Shown one piece after another: positions 36,842 to 47,900 of a stretch of DNA of 64,000 bases. Source of the stretch: Penelope pileata (taxonomy: Eukaryota > Chordata > Aves > Galliformes > Cracidae); contig WBMW01003121.1 of NCBI GenBank assembly GCA_013396635.1, positions 62,001 through 126,000 on the forward strand. Direction: 5' to 3'. Each line of letters opens with the position of its first letter. Positions within the stretch are counted from its first letter, which is position 1. The notes below the pieces were generated by a model. It was not told the origin of the DNA. It did not search any database and worked only from the letters and a program-made list of their open reading frames with translations. Both the position numbers and the translations under genes were made by a program.

Positions 36842-37105
36842 GCCTTAAGCTGGAGCACAGGAAGTTCCGCACCAACATGCGGAAGAACTTCTTCACAGTG
36901 CGGGTGACGGAGCACTGGAACAGGCTGCCCAGGGAGGTTGTGGAGTCTCCTTCCCTGGAGATATTCAAGACCCGCCTGGACGCCCACCTGTGCAACCTGC
37001 AGTAGGGAACCTGCTCTGGCAGGGGGGTTGGACTCGATGATCTCTTGAGGTCCCTTCCAACCCCTTCAATTCTGTGATTCTGTGATTCTGTGATTCTGTG
37101 ATTCT
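36841..37105 (+). mobile_element. Young CR1 LINE 3' end, 3' partner of the rRNA chimera
   Basis: A severely 5'-truncated CR1 of about 265 bp starting in the ORF2 tail. The frame 36757-37005 encodes, from the CR1 start, LKLEHRKFRTNMRKNFFTVR, VTEHWNRLPREVVESPSLEI and FKTRLDAHLCNLQ, then stops at the usual ORF2 stop. The 3' UTR has GGGGGGTTGGACTCGATGAT and finishes in several ATTCTGTG octamers. By eye it differs from the 27424 copy at about seven positions in some 245, so both are relatively young members of one subfamily. The upstream part of the open frame comes from the rRNA fragment and has no coding meaning. Confidence 0.95.
37069..37105 (+). repeat. (ATTCTGTG)n CR1 terminal octamer array
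   Basis: Four octamers plus a final ATTCT. This is the characteristic CR1 3' end, thought to be where target-primed reverse transcription starts. Confidence 0.95.
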
Positions 37106-40100
37106 TGTAGCAGATCTGAACTTGACCCAAAGTCACTAGAAAACAGGTGGAAATAAGAATACTCTTGTTCTTTGCATAAGCTGTACTACCTTTCTATACA
37201 TTAAAAATACATATTATTTACAGAACATAATCGTAGCAATTACTTAAAGTTACATAAAATTATAGTAAGTACATCCAGAAAGAAGAAAAGTATATTTGTT
37301 CTGCTGCTGGGCCATAGGTACTAATATTATAGAGAAGCAAATATGAAGCTGCATAAAATCTTTGGCTGTAGATATCATTAGTGGTGCTTTCATAGTGTGA
37401 ATTTATTCAGTAAAATAGGAGCTGAAAAGAGATAGGATTCATTGAAATCTAACTGCTTTTTGGCTGGAAAAAGAATACAGCTGGTTTGATCACAGAGGAC
37501 GGTGACATGACTCTACTTGGCAGAAAGTCATCTTTTGTCCCAGCAAAAGTAGATAAAAACAAAACTGTCAATGGATCAGTACAAAAGGCAGATGATGTTG
37601 TAGGCGTGAGTATCTCATTTCAAACACCCAGGCATTTTATCAAAGGCTAGGTAAGAAAGCAGTATATACATCTCTATCTTCAAAACTGATAGTTCCATAG
37701 CAAGATTTTTTAGAGAAGTAATACAAAATTCAGAATTCCTTCAACATATTAATGAACTGCTGACAAGAAAATTTTAAAGAAAAATATTTTTTTTCTAATA
37801 ATGATCATCAATATTCATTTGGTATATAGAATTCAAAGAATAATAATTTTATTCAGAACAAGAATAAAAAAGATTATCCAGAACTTAGCGGTACAAAAAT
37901 TTACTTCCTATCAGATTGTCTAAAGTCCAGATTAAAATGCATGTCTCCCTCTGTATAATTTTAGTAAAATTAATCACAAAAATTGAAATTTTTAACTGAA
38001 TTAATTACAAAGATTTTAAATCAATCTTCACACACTACTTACATATTAATAAAAGAAAAAATAAAGAGACATATGTTTTTGTATAGAACGCTAAGCAGAA
38101 ATTTGTTTGCTTTAATTTTTTTCCTCCAGAGTTCATTACCTATCCCGCTTTGGACAAGATATTTTCTACTAGTATTATTTTCTTTTTGTAAAGGAGAGAT
38201 AACAGTACCATGCTTAGTTCTTGTCTACCTCATAAACTTATTTTGGAATCAAAAACTTAAACATTTCTGTTCAACCCTGCAATTAAAATATCTTAAAAAA
38301 CCTGTAGTGCATTGCAGTAAAAGTTTAAAGGTTCAATCTTGCAGGCCTTACTGAATAATGCATAGACCTCTGTAGCACCTTTGAAGTCAACGTGACCACC
38401 TGAATGAGTAATAGCACTGGGAAAACTCTTAAAGGATAACTCTCTTGGCTATCCTTAGTTATGTGAATCAAATAACAGTTTTACTTAGAAGGTACGAAGA
38501 GTGACTCAGTCATTAGTAAAAAAGAATTTAAACCACTTTGTTAGAAAAATACTGGACAGTCAGCCTGGAGAACTGCAATCCATTACTGATGATTATTGTT
38601 TTCTCTCAGAAAGTGCTCCTGTCCTGTTGCTGGAAAGAAAAATTAAGCTGATAGAAAAGCTAACAGATATGTGATAATATCTCTGATGTCTTTTTTGGCT
38701 TTAAGGAAAGTCATTTCATCTTCTTTGCTGGTACAGCATAGCATCTCTTTTCAGTACGAAGTTATAAACTGCAAAGAAAGGGCAACTATTAACTCTTCTT
38801 GAATCACTGAGATTCAATTATTTCTTTTTTTTTTCAGTCTTATTATGTAGCAGTGACTTTGTCTTTCAGTAACAACTGTGAACCAAATCTTTCTAAAAAA
38901 ATTCTAAGTTTGTTTAACTAAGATTTCACTGACCTTTAGAAAAAAAAAAAAAGTGGAAATATTGTGTGTCAGAAGCAGGATTTTTATGAAAAGATGTAGG
39001 TACCTCTGGTAGAGAGGAAAATTATTAATTATTATTAGTTCTACTGAGCAATTTTCAGTTCTCTGTGCTGAAGGGCAGCAGAGAGGGTAGAAGGATAGCA
39101 CAGGCATTTTGGGCCACTGTGTAGTTGTGTCTGCTATCTGAGGATATTTCAGAGCTAAAGAATTAGTAGTCCAAGTTCAGTCAACGATGCAAACTTAATT
39201 TTGAAACAAGCTAAAGAGAATTCTCTGAGGAGCATCTGGAAGAGTTTTATTTCTTGTGTGAAATTTTCTAGCAGGTGGACGTTTAAGCCTGCTGCTTAGA
39301 CCTCAGTTTGCACTCCCAAACAAGCAATTCCATCCAATCATATAAATAATATATAATAATACGTAATATAATATATAAAATAATATATAATATAATACAT
39401 AATCATGACAATGAAAAGTAATTTTTTAAACCAGATTTGTGAAGAGAAGTGGAGTGTAAAAGAGTTTAACTGAGATATAATGGGGAAATGAAAATCAATA
39501 CAGACAAATATTGAAGAATATATCATTCTACAGAAAGTTTTGCTCAGGAGAAAAAAGAAAGAGGTAATAACATCACAGTTCAAAGAAGGTAAATCAGTAA
39601 GAAAGAGCCTCTAGATAAACAACGAGTGAAGAGTCTCAGATGATTATTCATAAGTGAAGGTATAGATTTTTAAGTTGTAGAGTCTGTCATGTTAGGAAGT
39701 AGCTGTAGGGCAGAACAACCCAAAGGAGAACCATGGTCATGTAATATAATACATGTTGTAGAAGAAATTAAAAGATAAAAAGGTATTTAATTAACTAGTC
39801 ATAATTCTAGACAAAATAAAACACATGAGATGAATGATATACTGTTATTTGTGGTCTCAACAAAAAAAAATGAGTTACACTTTCTTCTACATGTAGGAGA
39901 AAAGGAGAACAAAGATTGCTTCAAATTTGAGAGCAGAGATGTAGAAGCAAATAATCTCTAAAACAACCTGCATATGCTTGAAATGCAGATGAAACCAAAA
40001 TGAATAATTTTGTTTTATTACAAATTGAGAAAAAAAAAAAAAGAAATTTTGGAGTATGGTAGTTCTGGGCGGACAAACAGAAAATTTTAATCTTAGACAT

Positions 40101-43100
40101 TGAAATTATCACCTGATAATGGACTTACAGAAAAACAAAGGTACTGTCAATAGATAAGGAAATCCTGTGTACTAAATATAACAACACTTGACATAAAATA
40201 TCAAGCAACAAATGCATAAATTAAAGGAAATAAAATATGACAAAAATAGTCATATTCTAATAAATAAGCCAAGATGGAAAAGACCACATTGTAGAAACCT
40301 ACAAAAAACTAAAGAGAGTTGTATAAGGGAGAAAGTCTAAGGCATAATTCTACTGACAGACTAAGGAAAAAAGGCCCTACAATATGCTTTTCTTTTTCTT
40401 TAGGAAATGGAAAATGTCACTGGCGAGAAAGATGCCTCAGTTAACTAATACTTGTAACGGAGGAAATGTGAAATGAATGGATTAGGAAGAAAAGACAATG
40501 TCTGAGAATTATCCTATACTTGACTACGTTGGCAGAGAAGATGAACATCAAAGGATGTCAACAAGGAACTGTCAATAGAATGCAAAGTAACTTCAGTAAA
40601 AATAATAATAAAAAAATGTTGTAAATAGGAGCCTTAAACAAGACTTCCAGAACCAGACAGTTTAGAAGCCAGAACAAATAGATGCTTCAGTAGATGAACA
40701 CACCATGAAACTAATTCTGTTACCCAAGCTCTATGCAAACATGCTTCTCTAAAGTGCCATATGTTATAGAACAGAATATACTCAGCTACAGCCAATGGAA
40801 GCCATAAACCAGCTGGCTTAATCACTTTCCTGATGCCAGCAGGGACATAACTGCACAGCTGTATAACATGATCAATGAAAAGAAAACAGCTAAAAGGGAA
40901 TAAAAAGATATATCTCTAAGGTACCTACCAGTCTGGTAAGCAGAATACAGTAACAAAAAAAAGAAAAAAAAAAGTGTGGATCTCTGCACATTACCTGACA
41001 TCTTTTGGACTCTACTTTACTAAGGACTAAACTTTTACTGAAAAATGTATCCCTCTCAGCACTCCTACAATGTATTGTTAGTATAAGACATGATTTTTTT
41101 CTCTTAAGATGAAATACAATATATCTATTATATTCTCTTTAAACTTATCAAAGGAAGGAATCAAGGAAGCATGCATATACATACAGTTGGCAATACTTCT
41201 ATTCAGAGATAACGTAGTGGTGCTGTACATTGAATTATCTAAAGATTTATAAGACAGTTGCTCCTCAGGATCAGCTGTTCCACTGTTTCTGCATGGCATG
41301 AGTGTGTATGATACTTCCAACAATACAGTGCTATTCCAGCACTGGAAATTGATAATCATAGCTACTCATATGAAAAAAGAAAGGTAGAAAGTAGTAACTG
41401 GAAACTGTGAGAGAATCAGCTTAGACCGAATACTGAAACGAAGGGAAGGGATGATGGTGTGGATCAACAAAGCTTATTTAACTCTTAGGAAAATAGTGAG
41501 GGCAAAAGTAACAGATTCAGAAAAAAATAAAAAAATAAAAAAGAGAAAGATAAAAAAGAAAAAAATGGAGGACAAATTTAAATGATCAAAGTAGTATTAT
41601 TTCAGATTCTCTTTCTGCTTTTCTGTTTTTTTTTTTTTTTTCCTAATAGGTATTTTCAAAAATGAGTTCAATACGGACAATTCTTGTTTATGCAAGGAAT
41701 TACCTAGTTCTATGTATATAATGTTCTAAGTAGATAATCTTTCTGAAATATGAATGAAGGTACAGTATGACCTCCCAATTTACTAAAGCTTCTAATGTCA
41801 TTCAATAATCTTAAAATAATTAAAAGAAGCTGATCTCTCATTTTAACAATTTTGATCCATTGTAGAATACGTTCATCTTAAATAGACTAAGTGATAGATG
41901 CCACTTAATTGCCTTTATTCCTTTACCAAAATAATCAGCAATTTCTTTTATATTTCCAATAAATAATCTAATCTATGCAATATTAATTTCAAGATTTTTT
42001 TAATTTATTTTTCCACAATCAATTTTTAGCTCCAGAACACTATAGGCTTTGTTTTCTGATATAAGACAATTTAAAATGAGTAGCTGGAATTTAAGTAAAC
42101 TAGTTAAGTCAAACCCAAGTCCTTGGCATAAAAATGTTTAGCATTTGTGTAGTGATTAATTTTTTATCAATTTATTTATAACAGTATAGTTAAGCAAGTT
42201 CCTGAAAATTTATAGCCCAGGATATTGCATATATACTGTTCAAGTAAAAATTGGGTTAATACATTATATTTAAAATACATAAAAATTAAATCCTTCTGGT
42301 TAATATAACATTCTGTTATCAAGATGAAAGCATACTGTGGACAAAACAGTCCACATTATTATTAAACAAAACAGATCAAATTTTACAACTTGAAAGCTGA
42401 GGAAAATTTTCTAAGTAATAGGAACTTGGAAATTATTTGAAAATATTGTCAGAAAAATAAAAACAAAACAAACAAAAAACCCCTCACGCTGTCATTTCCA
42501 ACATATTGAAATGAAGGAACTTCAAATTTTTTACATCCTGTCCAGAGAAATATACTAATTCTGTGCAGTGATAGTACCATCACTCTGAAGTATTTGAAGT
42601 TAGGAAGAATGAAGAAATTTGCATATATTATCTTTAGATTCTTTGATGTAGTTTCACAGAGGAAACATCTGTAGGTATAAATAACAGGTCATCTGAGAGA
42701 GCTGAGAAGTAAGGTGGTTAATAACCAATACTCTCTAAGAATTTAAATGCTACTTTTTTTTATGATTAACATTTGAATTAACTTTAAAATTTCCCATAAG
42801 AATTAGCTGATGTATTCAGGCAATACATAATACAGACAGATACCAAGGATACTTTCCATGGATGCAAATAGAAACAGAATTGAAAGCATAAGTTATCGAG
42901 TGTGGTTTAAAATATTTAACTTTTACGCTGAGAAGATTTTGGAGATTCATTCTTTTGATGATGTAAAATGCCCAAGTTTATACTTACAAGATCTAAACCT
43001 AAAAGTTCACTTTACATCTGAAGATTGATATCAAAGAATAAATGAGCCAAGAGGCAGAATTAAAGTCCAAGAAAATTTAGCAGAACATCATCATCTTTGT

Positions 43101-43431
43101 TGAGAAAATTGTAGGAGATTAATTTTCTTTCATTAAAGTAATATTAAATGTATCTTCAATTCCTGGCTTCCTTAAATTTTCACAAAAGATAAAAAATTAT
43201 ATAAAATTACTAAAACTTCTATATTGTTTAGTGTGTTACTGATAAATATTGTTTAAAGTTAATGGGAAACAGGACCTGAAAGTTTCAAATCAATTCTGTT
43301 CTGCAAACGGTTTTCTGGAGAGAACAGATAGACCTGAATATGAACTCATTCCAATAAATAAGTAAAAAAATAAACAAATGTCTTAGTTTCTAACAGAAGT
43401 TACGCTTCTCATAGTGTCTAGTATAAAGCTA
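37106..43431. other. Long unique AT-rich non-coding stretch
   Basis: Over 6 kb without a recognisable gene or interspersed repeat. There are short A runs (38940-38952, 40030-40041), an A-rich tract at 41518-41570, a T16 run at 41625-41641, and an AT-only tract listed separately. The 123-codon frame at 37983-38354 has no domain that I recognise. Confidence 0.6.
39341..39405. repeat. AT-only low-complexity tract
   Basis: ATAATATATAATA-type sequence with a single internal CG. It accounts for the Tyr/Ile-rich end of a minus-strand frame at 39338-39583. Confidence 0.8.
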
Positions 43432-43819
43432 TGTTGTGACCTCAGAGGATAAACAAAAACTGATAACACCCTGGCAGTGCTGAACAGAGCCGAGGACATA
43501 ACTCAGTTCCGCATTCCTCTGCCAGTGAAACAGTTATGGGGGGCATAAGGAGCTGGGAACTGGGAGGGGACAGGACCAGGGCAGCTGACCCAAATTGACC
43601 AAAGAGCTATTCCATCCCATATAACATCATGTGATTGGTTTGTTGGGGTTCCGGGTGCTTTTCGTTACGGAAGGGGCTAGTCAGGAGGAAGGCATTTATC
43701 TCAACCCACGCATTTTACTGCATATCTCTCTACTTCTCTCCCCCATCCCATTTGGGGAGGGGGGAGGGTGTGTGAATAACTGTGTGGAACTCAGCTATCT
43801 GCTGAGTCAAACCACGACA
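43432..43819 (+). mobile_element. Solo LTR of an avian endogenous retrovirus
   Basis: About 388 bp with TGTTGTGACC at the left and ACCACGACA at the right, so it has TG...CA ends. Internal blocks match a common avian ERV LTR group: GGGAACTGGGAGGGGACAGG, ACCAGGGCAGCTGACCC, CATCCCATATAACATCATG, TTTATCTCAACCCACGCATT, CTCTCCCCCATCCCA, and a GTGTGGAACTCAGCTATCTG stretch before the end. The order of these blocks sets the orientation as plus. The internal proviral region and the second LTR are absent, so recombination between LTRs probably removed them. The usual TATA and polyadenylation segment in the middle seems shortened, and no clear target duplication flanks the ends. I assign it to the ERVK-like side from memory of the motif set, with moderate confidence in the class. 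Confidence 0.82.
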
Positions 43820-44989
43820 ACGAAAAAAATAGAAATGTAAGTTCAGATATCTAGACATCAAACTAGACACCTTTGGAAATCTCAGTATTATCGTCTTATT
43901 TAGATTATTTTAATTATGGATACCTTCATTTTTATTTTATGAATCCTGCTGAAATCAGCAGGTTGCATGACAAGAAAACAACAGACTTGATCTAACTTGT
44001 AGGGCAGGATCTGGCCTTCAGAAAGTCACACATGAAAAATAAATAAATAAATAATTCCAAACCCTGTGGTATTTCAAAGTACACTCTTTCTATAAAGCCA
44101 CATTGCACCAGTATAAACTCAGCAAGGATGATATCTAGAAAAAACAAAACAAAGCAAACAGGCAAAAAATTAATGACAGTAAACAGAAATTATATGTGTG
44201 TTACAGCTGTACGTTGTACATCAAAGAGTAAATGCAGAGCTTCAAAATGTCACTGTGAAGACTGACACATGTATGAGTATTCATGTTCACAGGTAGATAC
44301 TGGAAAAATAAATAAAAGGAAATTTAACTTCTAAAGAAAATGAAAGCAGTCTTTTTTTTTTTTTTTTTTTTTTTTTAGTATGAGGGATATACCATGAAGT
44401 GAAAAAAGGGAAAGGTTATGAATCTTCTCTTCATGGATCTAACTCCATGCTGAAAGATACATGTGATATACCATGATTATCTGCCATTTGCAAAACTACT
44501 TCCAGAACCCAGAAAGCAGGGAATCACTGCACATCTTAGCATATTTATTTTTTTTAATGGCAGACACAGTTATTGAAAGATTTCAACATTTTGTCTGAAG
44601 AAAAATAAGAACATTTGATGGACACCTAAAAATTCCAATATCATCATATTATTTTAGGTGTACTATCTAGTGAGTTTCCCTTCACTCAGCAGCCCAGGAC
44701 ATTGGACATTAGAAAACATTAGATTGGACTGCTCACAGTGCGTATGCAAAGTAACTCTTGTCAATGCAAAGGGAAGCTGGTCTACACTGACGAATATGTC
44801 TGTCAAGAATAGGAAGTGTCTGGTATCCTGTACCATTTTTGGATCTGTTAATGATGGCAGGATTGATGATGTAATTTGAAGAAACATTAGGCTTCAAATC
44901 TGGCAGCAATTAAGCAAATAAACATAATACCAGAAAGGACTGCAGCAAAGACAGAGGAGGAGAACATATATCTGAAGAGATCATTTTAG
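43820..44989. other. Unique DNA with a poly(T) run
   Basis: T25 at 44352-44376. Two opposite frames of 73-74 codons at 44658-44887 have no recognised domain. Confidence 0.5.
44352..44376 (+). repeat. Poly(T) run, 25 bases
   Basis: It could be the antisense poly(A) of a retrocopy, but no retroposed body is recognised upstream or downstream. Confidence 0.85.
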
Positions 44990-45205
44990 ATCTTGGAACT
45001 GTATACAGGAAACTAATGAGATCTCACCTGGAATATTGTACATAAATCAGAGCACACAAAATAAGGAGGCAAAATATCTGGAAATTGTACAAAACAGGGA
45101 GAAAACTATCTTCAAGTATCTTGCAGACTGTAACTACAATTTGAAGGGAAGATGAAAAATTCAGATTTGTTGTCATTAGAAGGATTGAGAGAAGATGATT
45201 AAACT
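44990..45205 (+). mobile_element. Ancient CR1/L3-like RT relic
   Basis: AGATCTCACCTGGAATATTG corresponds to the nucleotide block for RPHLEYC. It is followed at the right distance by a GGAGGCAAAATATCTGGAAATT block (LERVQ-like), AACAGGGAGAAAACTATCTTC, and a GATTTGTTGTCATTAGAAGG block (LFSLEK-like). The frame is broken many times. It was the oldest layer here before minus-strand CR1s inserted at its right edge. Confidence 0.58.
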
Positions 45206-45218
45206 GTATAACATTTTA

Positions 45219-45410
45219 GAATCATAGAATCACATGAGATGGAAGGGACCTTTAAAGGTCATCTACTCCAAATCCCCTGCAATGAACAGGAATATCTACC
45301 GCTAGATCAGGTTACTCAAAGCCCCATCCAGCCCAACCCTGAATGTCTCCAGGGACAGGGCATCCGCCGTATTTCTGGGCAACCTGTTCCAGTGCTTCAC
45401 CATCCTTAAA
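45219..45410 (-). mobile_element. CR1 LINE short 3' end
   Basis: On the minus strand, about 190 bp of CR1 3' end: AGAATCATAGAATCACATG, TTAAAGGTCATCTACTCC, a GAATGTCTCCAGGGACAGGG block and GGCAACCTGTTCCAGTGCTT. It stops at CATCCTTAAA exactly where the next CR1's octamer end begins, so it was either already truncated or was cut by that insertion. Confidence 0.9.
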
Positions 45411-45689
45411 GAATCATAGAATGCCTTGGGCTGGAAGAGACCTCAAAGGTCATCTCTTTCCAACCTTCCGGTCATGGGCAGGTTTTCCAGCCACTAATTC
45501 AGGCACAAGATGAACTATTCCAGGGCTTCATCCAACCTGGCCTTGAACATCTGCAGGGATGGGGCATCCACAGCCTCTCTGGGCAGTCTGTTGCAGCACC
45601 TCACCACCCTCTAAGTAAAGAATTTCCCCCTGACTTCTAATCTAAATCTTCTCTCTTTCATTTTAAAACCATTTCCTCTTGTTCAATCA

Positions 45690-46130
45690 TTGTCTACTCA
45701 TGCATAAAGTTGATTTCCCTCCTGTTTATAAGCTTCTTTCAAGTACTGGAAGGCCACAGAAAGGTTTTCCCAGAGCCTTCTCTTCTCCAGATTAAACCAG
45801 CCTGGCTCCCTCAGCCTGTCTATGTAGGACAGGTGCTCCAGCCGTGTGATCATCTTCATGCCCCTCCTCTGGGCCCACTCCAACAGCTCTGCATCCTTCT
45901 TCTGCTGGGAGACCTAGGCCTGGATGCAGTATTCCAGATGAGGCCTTACAAAGGTAGAGTAGAGAGGAACAATCACCCCCCTCTCCCTGATGGCCATTCC
46001 TCTTTTGATGCAGTCCAGGATAACATTGGCCTTCCGGTCCACAAGCACACACTGCTGGCTCATGTTAAGTTTCTCATCTACCAGGACCCCTGAGTCTTTC
46101 TCTGCAGGGCTGCTCTCAGGGAGCTCTTTT
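45690..46130 (-). pseudogene. CR1 ORF2 reverse-transcriptase tail remnant
   Basis: The minus strand encodes ELPESSPAEKDSGVLVDEKL, NMSQQCVLVDRKANVILDC, RERGVIVPLYSTFVRPHLEY, then, in another frame, EWAQRRGMKMITRLEHLSY and EKRRLWENLSVAFQYLKE. This is the same C-terminal ORF2 region retained by most CR1 copies. Two frames show one shift near 45880-45914. Confidence 0.9.
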
Positions 46131-46139
46131 CCTGCTCTG

Positions 46140-46634
46140 GATTGCCTAAAGCTTGCCATGATACTTTTCCAGCAGATGTCAGGGCGGATGAAGTCCCCCA
46201 GCAGGATGAGAGCCTATGATCATGATACCTCCTGTAGCTGGACGTAGAAGGCTTCATCAACAGGCTCCACTTAATCAGATAGCTCGTAGTAGTCACCAAT
46301 CACAAGGCTCCTTTTGCTGCCTTGGTCTCTCTGACCCACAGGCTTTCAACCTTCTCCTGGCCATTCTTCACAGCCAGCTCTTCACATTCTATTCCTTTCT
46401 CGATGTAGAGGACAGCATCTTCTCCCTCCTTCCTCATCTGTCCCTTCTGAACAGCTTGCAGCCATCAATAGCCACATTCCAGTCATGGGAATCATCCTGC
46501 CAGGTTTCAGTGATGGCGATTACAAAATGGTTTTCTAGAAACATGGTGGTTTCCAATCTCTCTCTGTTTCCCAAGCTGCATGCGTTAGTGTAGAGGTATT
46601 TCAGCTGGGCAGCTGGCCTTGTTGTCTTCTTCAA
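46140..46634 (-). pseudogene. CR1 ORF2 endonuclease N-terminal remnant
   Basis: The minus strand starts with LKYLYTNACSLGNRERLE and continues with FVIAITETWQDDSHDWN and GCKLFRRDR, the beginning of the CR1 apurinic/apyrimidinic-type endonuclease, including the conserved Asn of the first block and the Glu of ITETW. Beyond 46434, frames are broken, but VEPVDEAFYVQLQE and LILLGDFIRPDICWK are readable; in CR1 the latter block is GDFNHPDICW, so the conserved Asn is changed to Ile. The segment ends after FRQSRAG at about 46140, where it joins RT-tail sequence. Confidence 0.88.
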
Positions 46635-46879
46635 GGATAAGTCCTTAATTCCTTAGAAGTATTTCTCATAAGTTTCCCTGTTGCCTTCTCTTGTTGCCTC
46701 ATTGGTCCCTGGCTCATTGTCAGAAGATTTAAGGTGTGCTGCAGTGTTGCCAGGATCTTGCGACAGCAGGTCAAGGGCCCTTGCTAGCATCCTGTCTCTC
46801 TAATCAAGCCATGCCATCCCAAACCTTATCATGGCAAGGCTCACTATTATCCCACTCTCCCTTCAAATCTACTTTAAAG

Positions 46880-47830
46880 CCCTGCCAATGAGCCCTGATG
46901 GTTTTTACCCAAGGACTCTCTTCCCTCTTCGAGAGAGATGAAACTTATTTGGTGCCTGCAAGCCTGATGTCATCTTGGCCATTCTGTTTTAAAAAAAAAA
47001 AAAAAGGTTTTCTCAGTGGTCCCAGCCAGGCAAGTGTTTATAGATTGGATCCCTCTCTTTTTTCCAATGTTCTTACACACTACAGGAAGTAGAGAAGAGA
47101 AAATGGCTTGTGCCTTCGATTCCTTCAGCAAACATCCCAAGGCTGTGAGGTCCATTTTGATGGCCTTTGAACTGTGTGTCACTGCTTTGGCACCCCCCTC
47201 ATGGAAAAGCAGTAATGGGTAATAATTCATACCAGGCTAAGCAGTTTCCTGGTGATATCCATCACATGAGGCCCAGGGAGGCATTAGACTTGTCTAAGAA
47301 GAGGATCTGCCCAGCATACTAGGCTTTCAGTTCCCTGCAGTGAGGAATCACCTAAAAATAATAGCAATCTCTTCTTTGAGGTTGTAGCCTTGATGCTGGG
47401 GGAAGGCTGTTCTGGTTTTGGTTTTGTTGGTTCCTCTAAAGTAAATGAGCTGTTATCACCCAGAGATGGGCATTCCACATTCAGCGCCTTGCATCCATTG
47501 TATAGAGGCATCTGGATTTGAGGGGGGGAGGCGTGGAGCAGGCAAGGAGGAGTTTCACTTGCAGCACTGAGCATAGACTTGCCTTCATCCATTCCTTTCT
47601 TTTGAGTTGTTGCCCTCAGCCTGATAGTGAGAGCACACAGCCTGCCTTGGATCTTGTGATTTCTCTTGTAGTTGATCCCATCTCAGCAAGGGGAGAGCGT
47701 GGTTCCTCTACTCCTCTTTTTTCGACCCTTCAACACTTTTTAACCTATCTATTTCATCATGTAGACTTGCCACCAGGCTGAGCAGAATGCCCACCTGCTC
47801 ACATCTCACACAGTTCTTGCAGCTGCCATG
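46880..47830 (-). pseudogene. CR1 ORF1 remnant (Cys motif, coiled coil, SGNH esterase)
   Basis: CR1 ORF1 encodes an RNA-binding/chaperone-like protein with an N-terminal Cys-rich motif and coiled coil and a C-terminal SGNH-type esterase domain. Here the minus strand gives CKNCVRCEQVGILLSLVASL near 47825-47770 followed by a charged helix, then LLLFLGDSSLQGTESLVCWA near 47365-47310, which keeps the GDS block with the nucleophile Ser. The next block, YYPLLLFHEGGAK (near 47225-47190), has lost the GxND signature, and IFSSLLPV follows. The last part is interrupted by an A-run (46990-47004 on the plus strand) and ends near 46880. Frames are shifted several times. Assignment rests on block order and spacing. 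Confidence 0.82.
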
Positions 47831-47900
47831 CAATGCCAGTGAAAGGCTCTGTCACTCTTCAGTCAGAGGCTTGGATGGCTGCATGTTTGCCTGGGAGGGC

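Larger units (their letters stand above)
45411..47900 (-). mobile_element. Near full-span CR1 LINE with internal deletion
   Basis: Unlike the other CR1s here, this minus-strand element is not simply 5'-truncated. From 5' to 3' it contains an ORF1 remnant (about 47830-46880), the ORF1-ORF2 spacer, the ORF2 endonuclease start (about 46610-46140), then, after an internal deletion near 46120-46140, the reverse-transcriptase tail (46130-45690) and the 3' UTR with octamer end at 45411. An intact CR1 is about 4.5 kb, so some 2 kb is missing, including the endonuclease C-terminal half and all RT catalytic motifs. Stop codons and frameshifts occur throughout. The 5' limit is approximate; 47830-48000 may include 5' UTR. 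It is inactive. Confidence 0.88.

Noticed and set aside
36757..37005. 82-codon frame across the rRNA-CR1 junction as a fusion gene
   Set aside because: The first part is antisense rRNA; continuity is accidental.
37069..37105. Short direct repeats as a CRISPR-like array
   Set aside because: They are the CR1 terminal octamer with no spacers; the genome is a bird's.
37983..38354. 123-codon plus-strand frame
   Set aside because: Composition typical of AT-rich random DNA; no domain or neighbouring exon.
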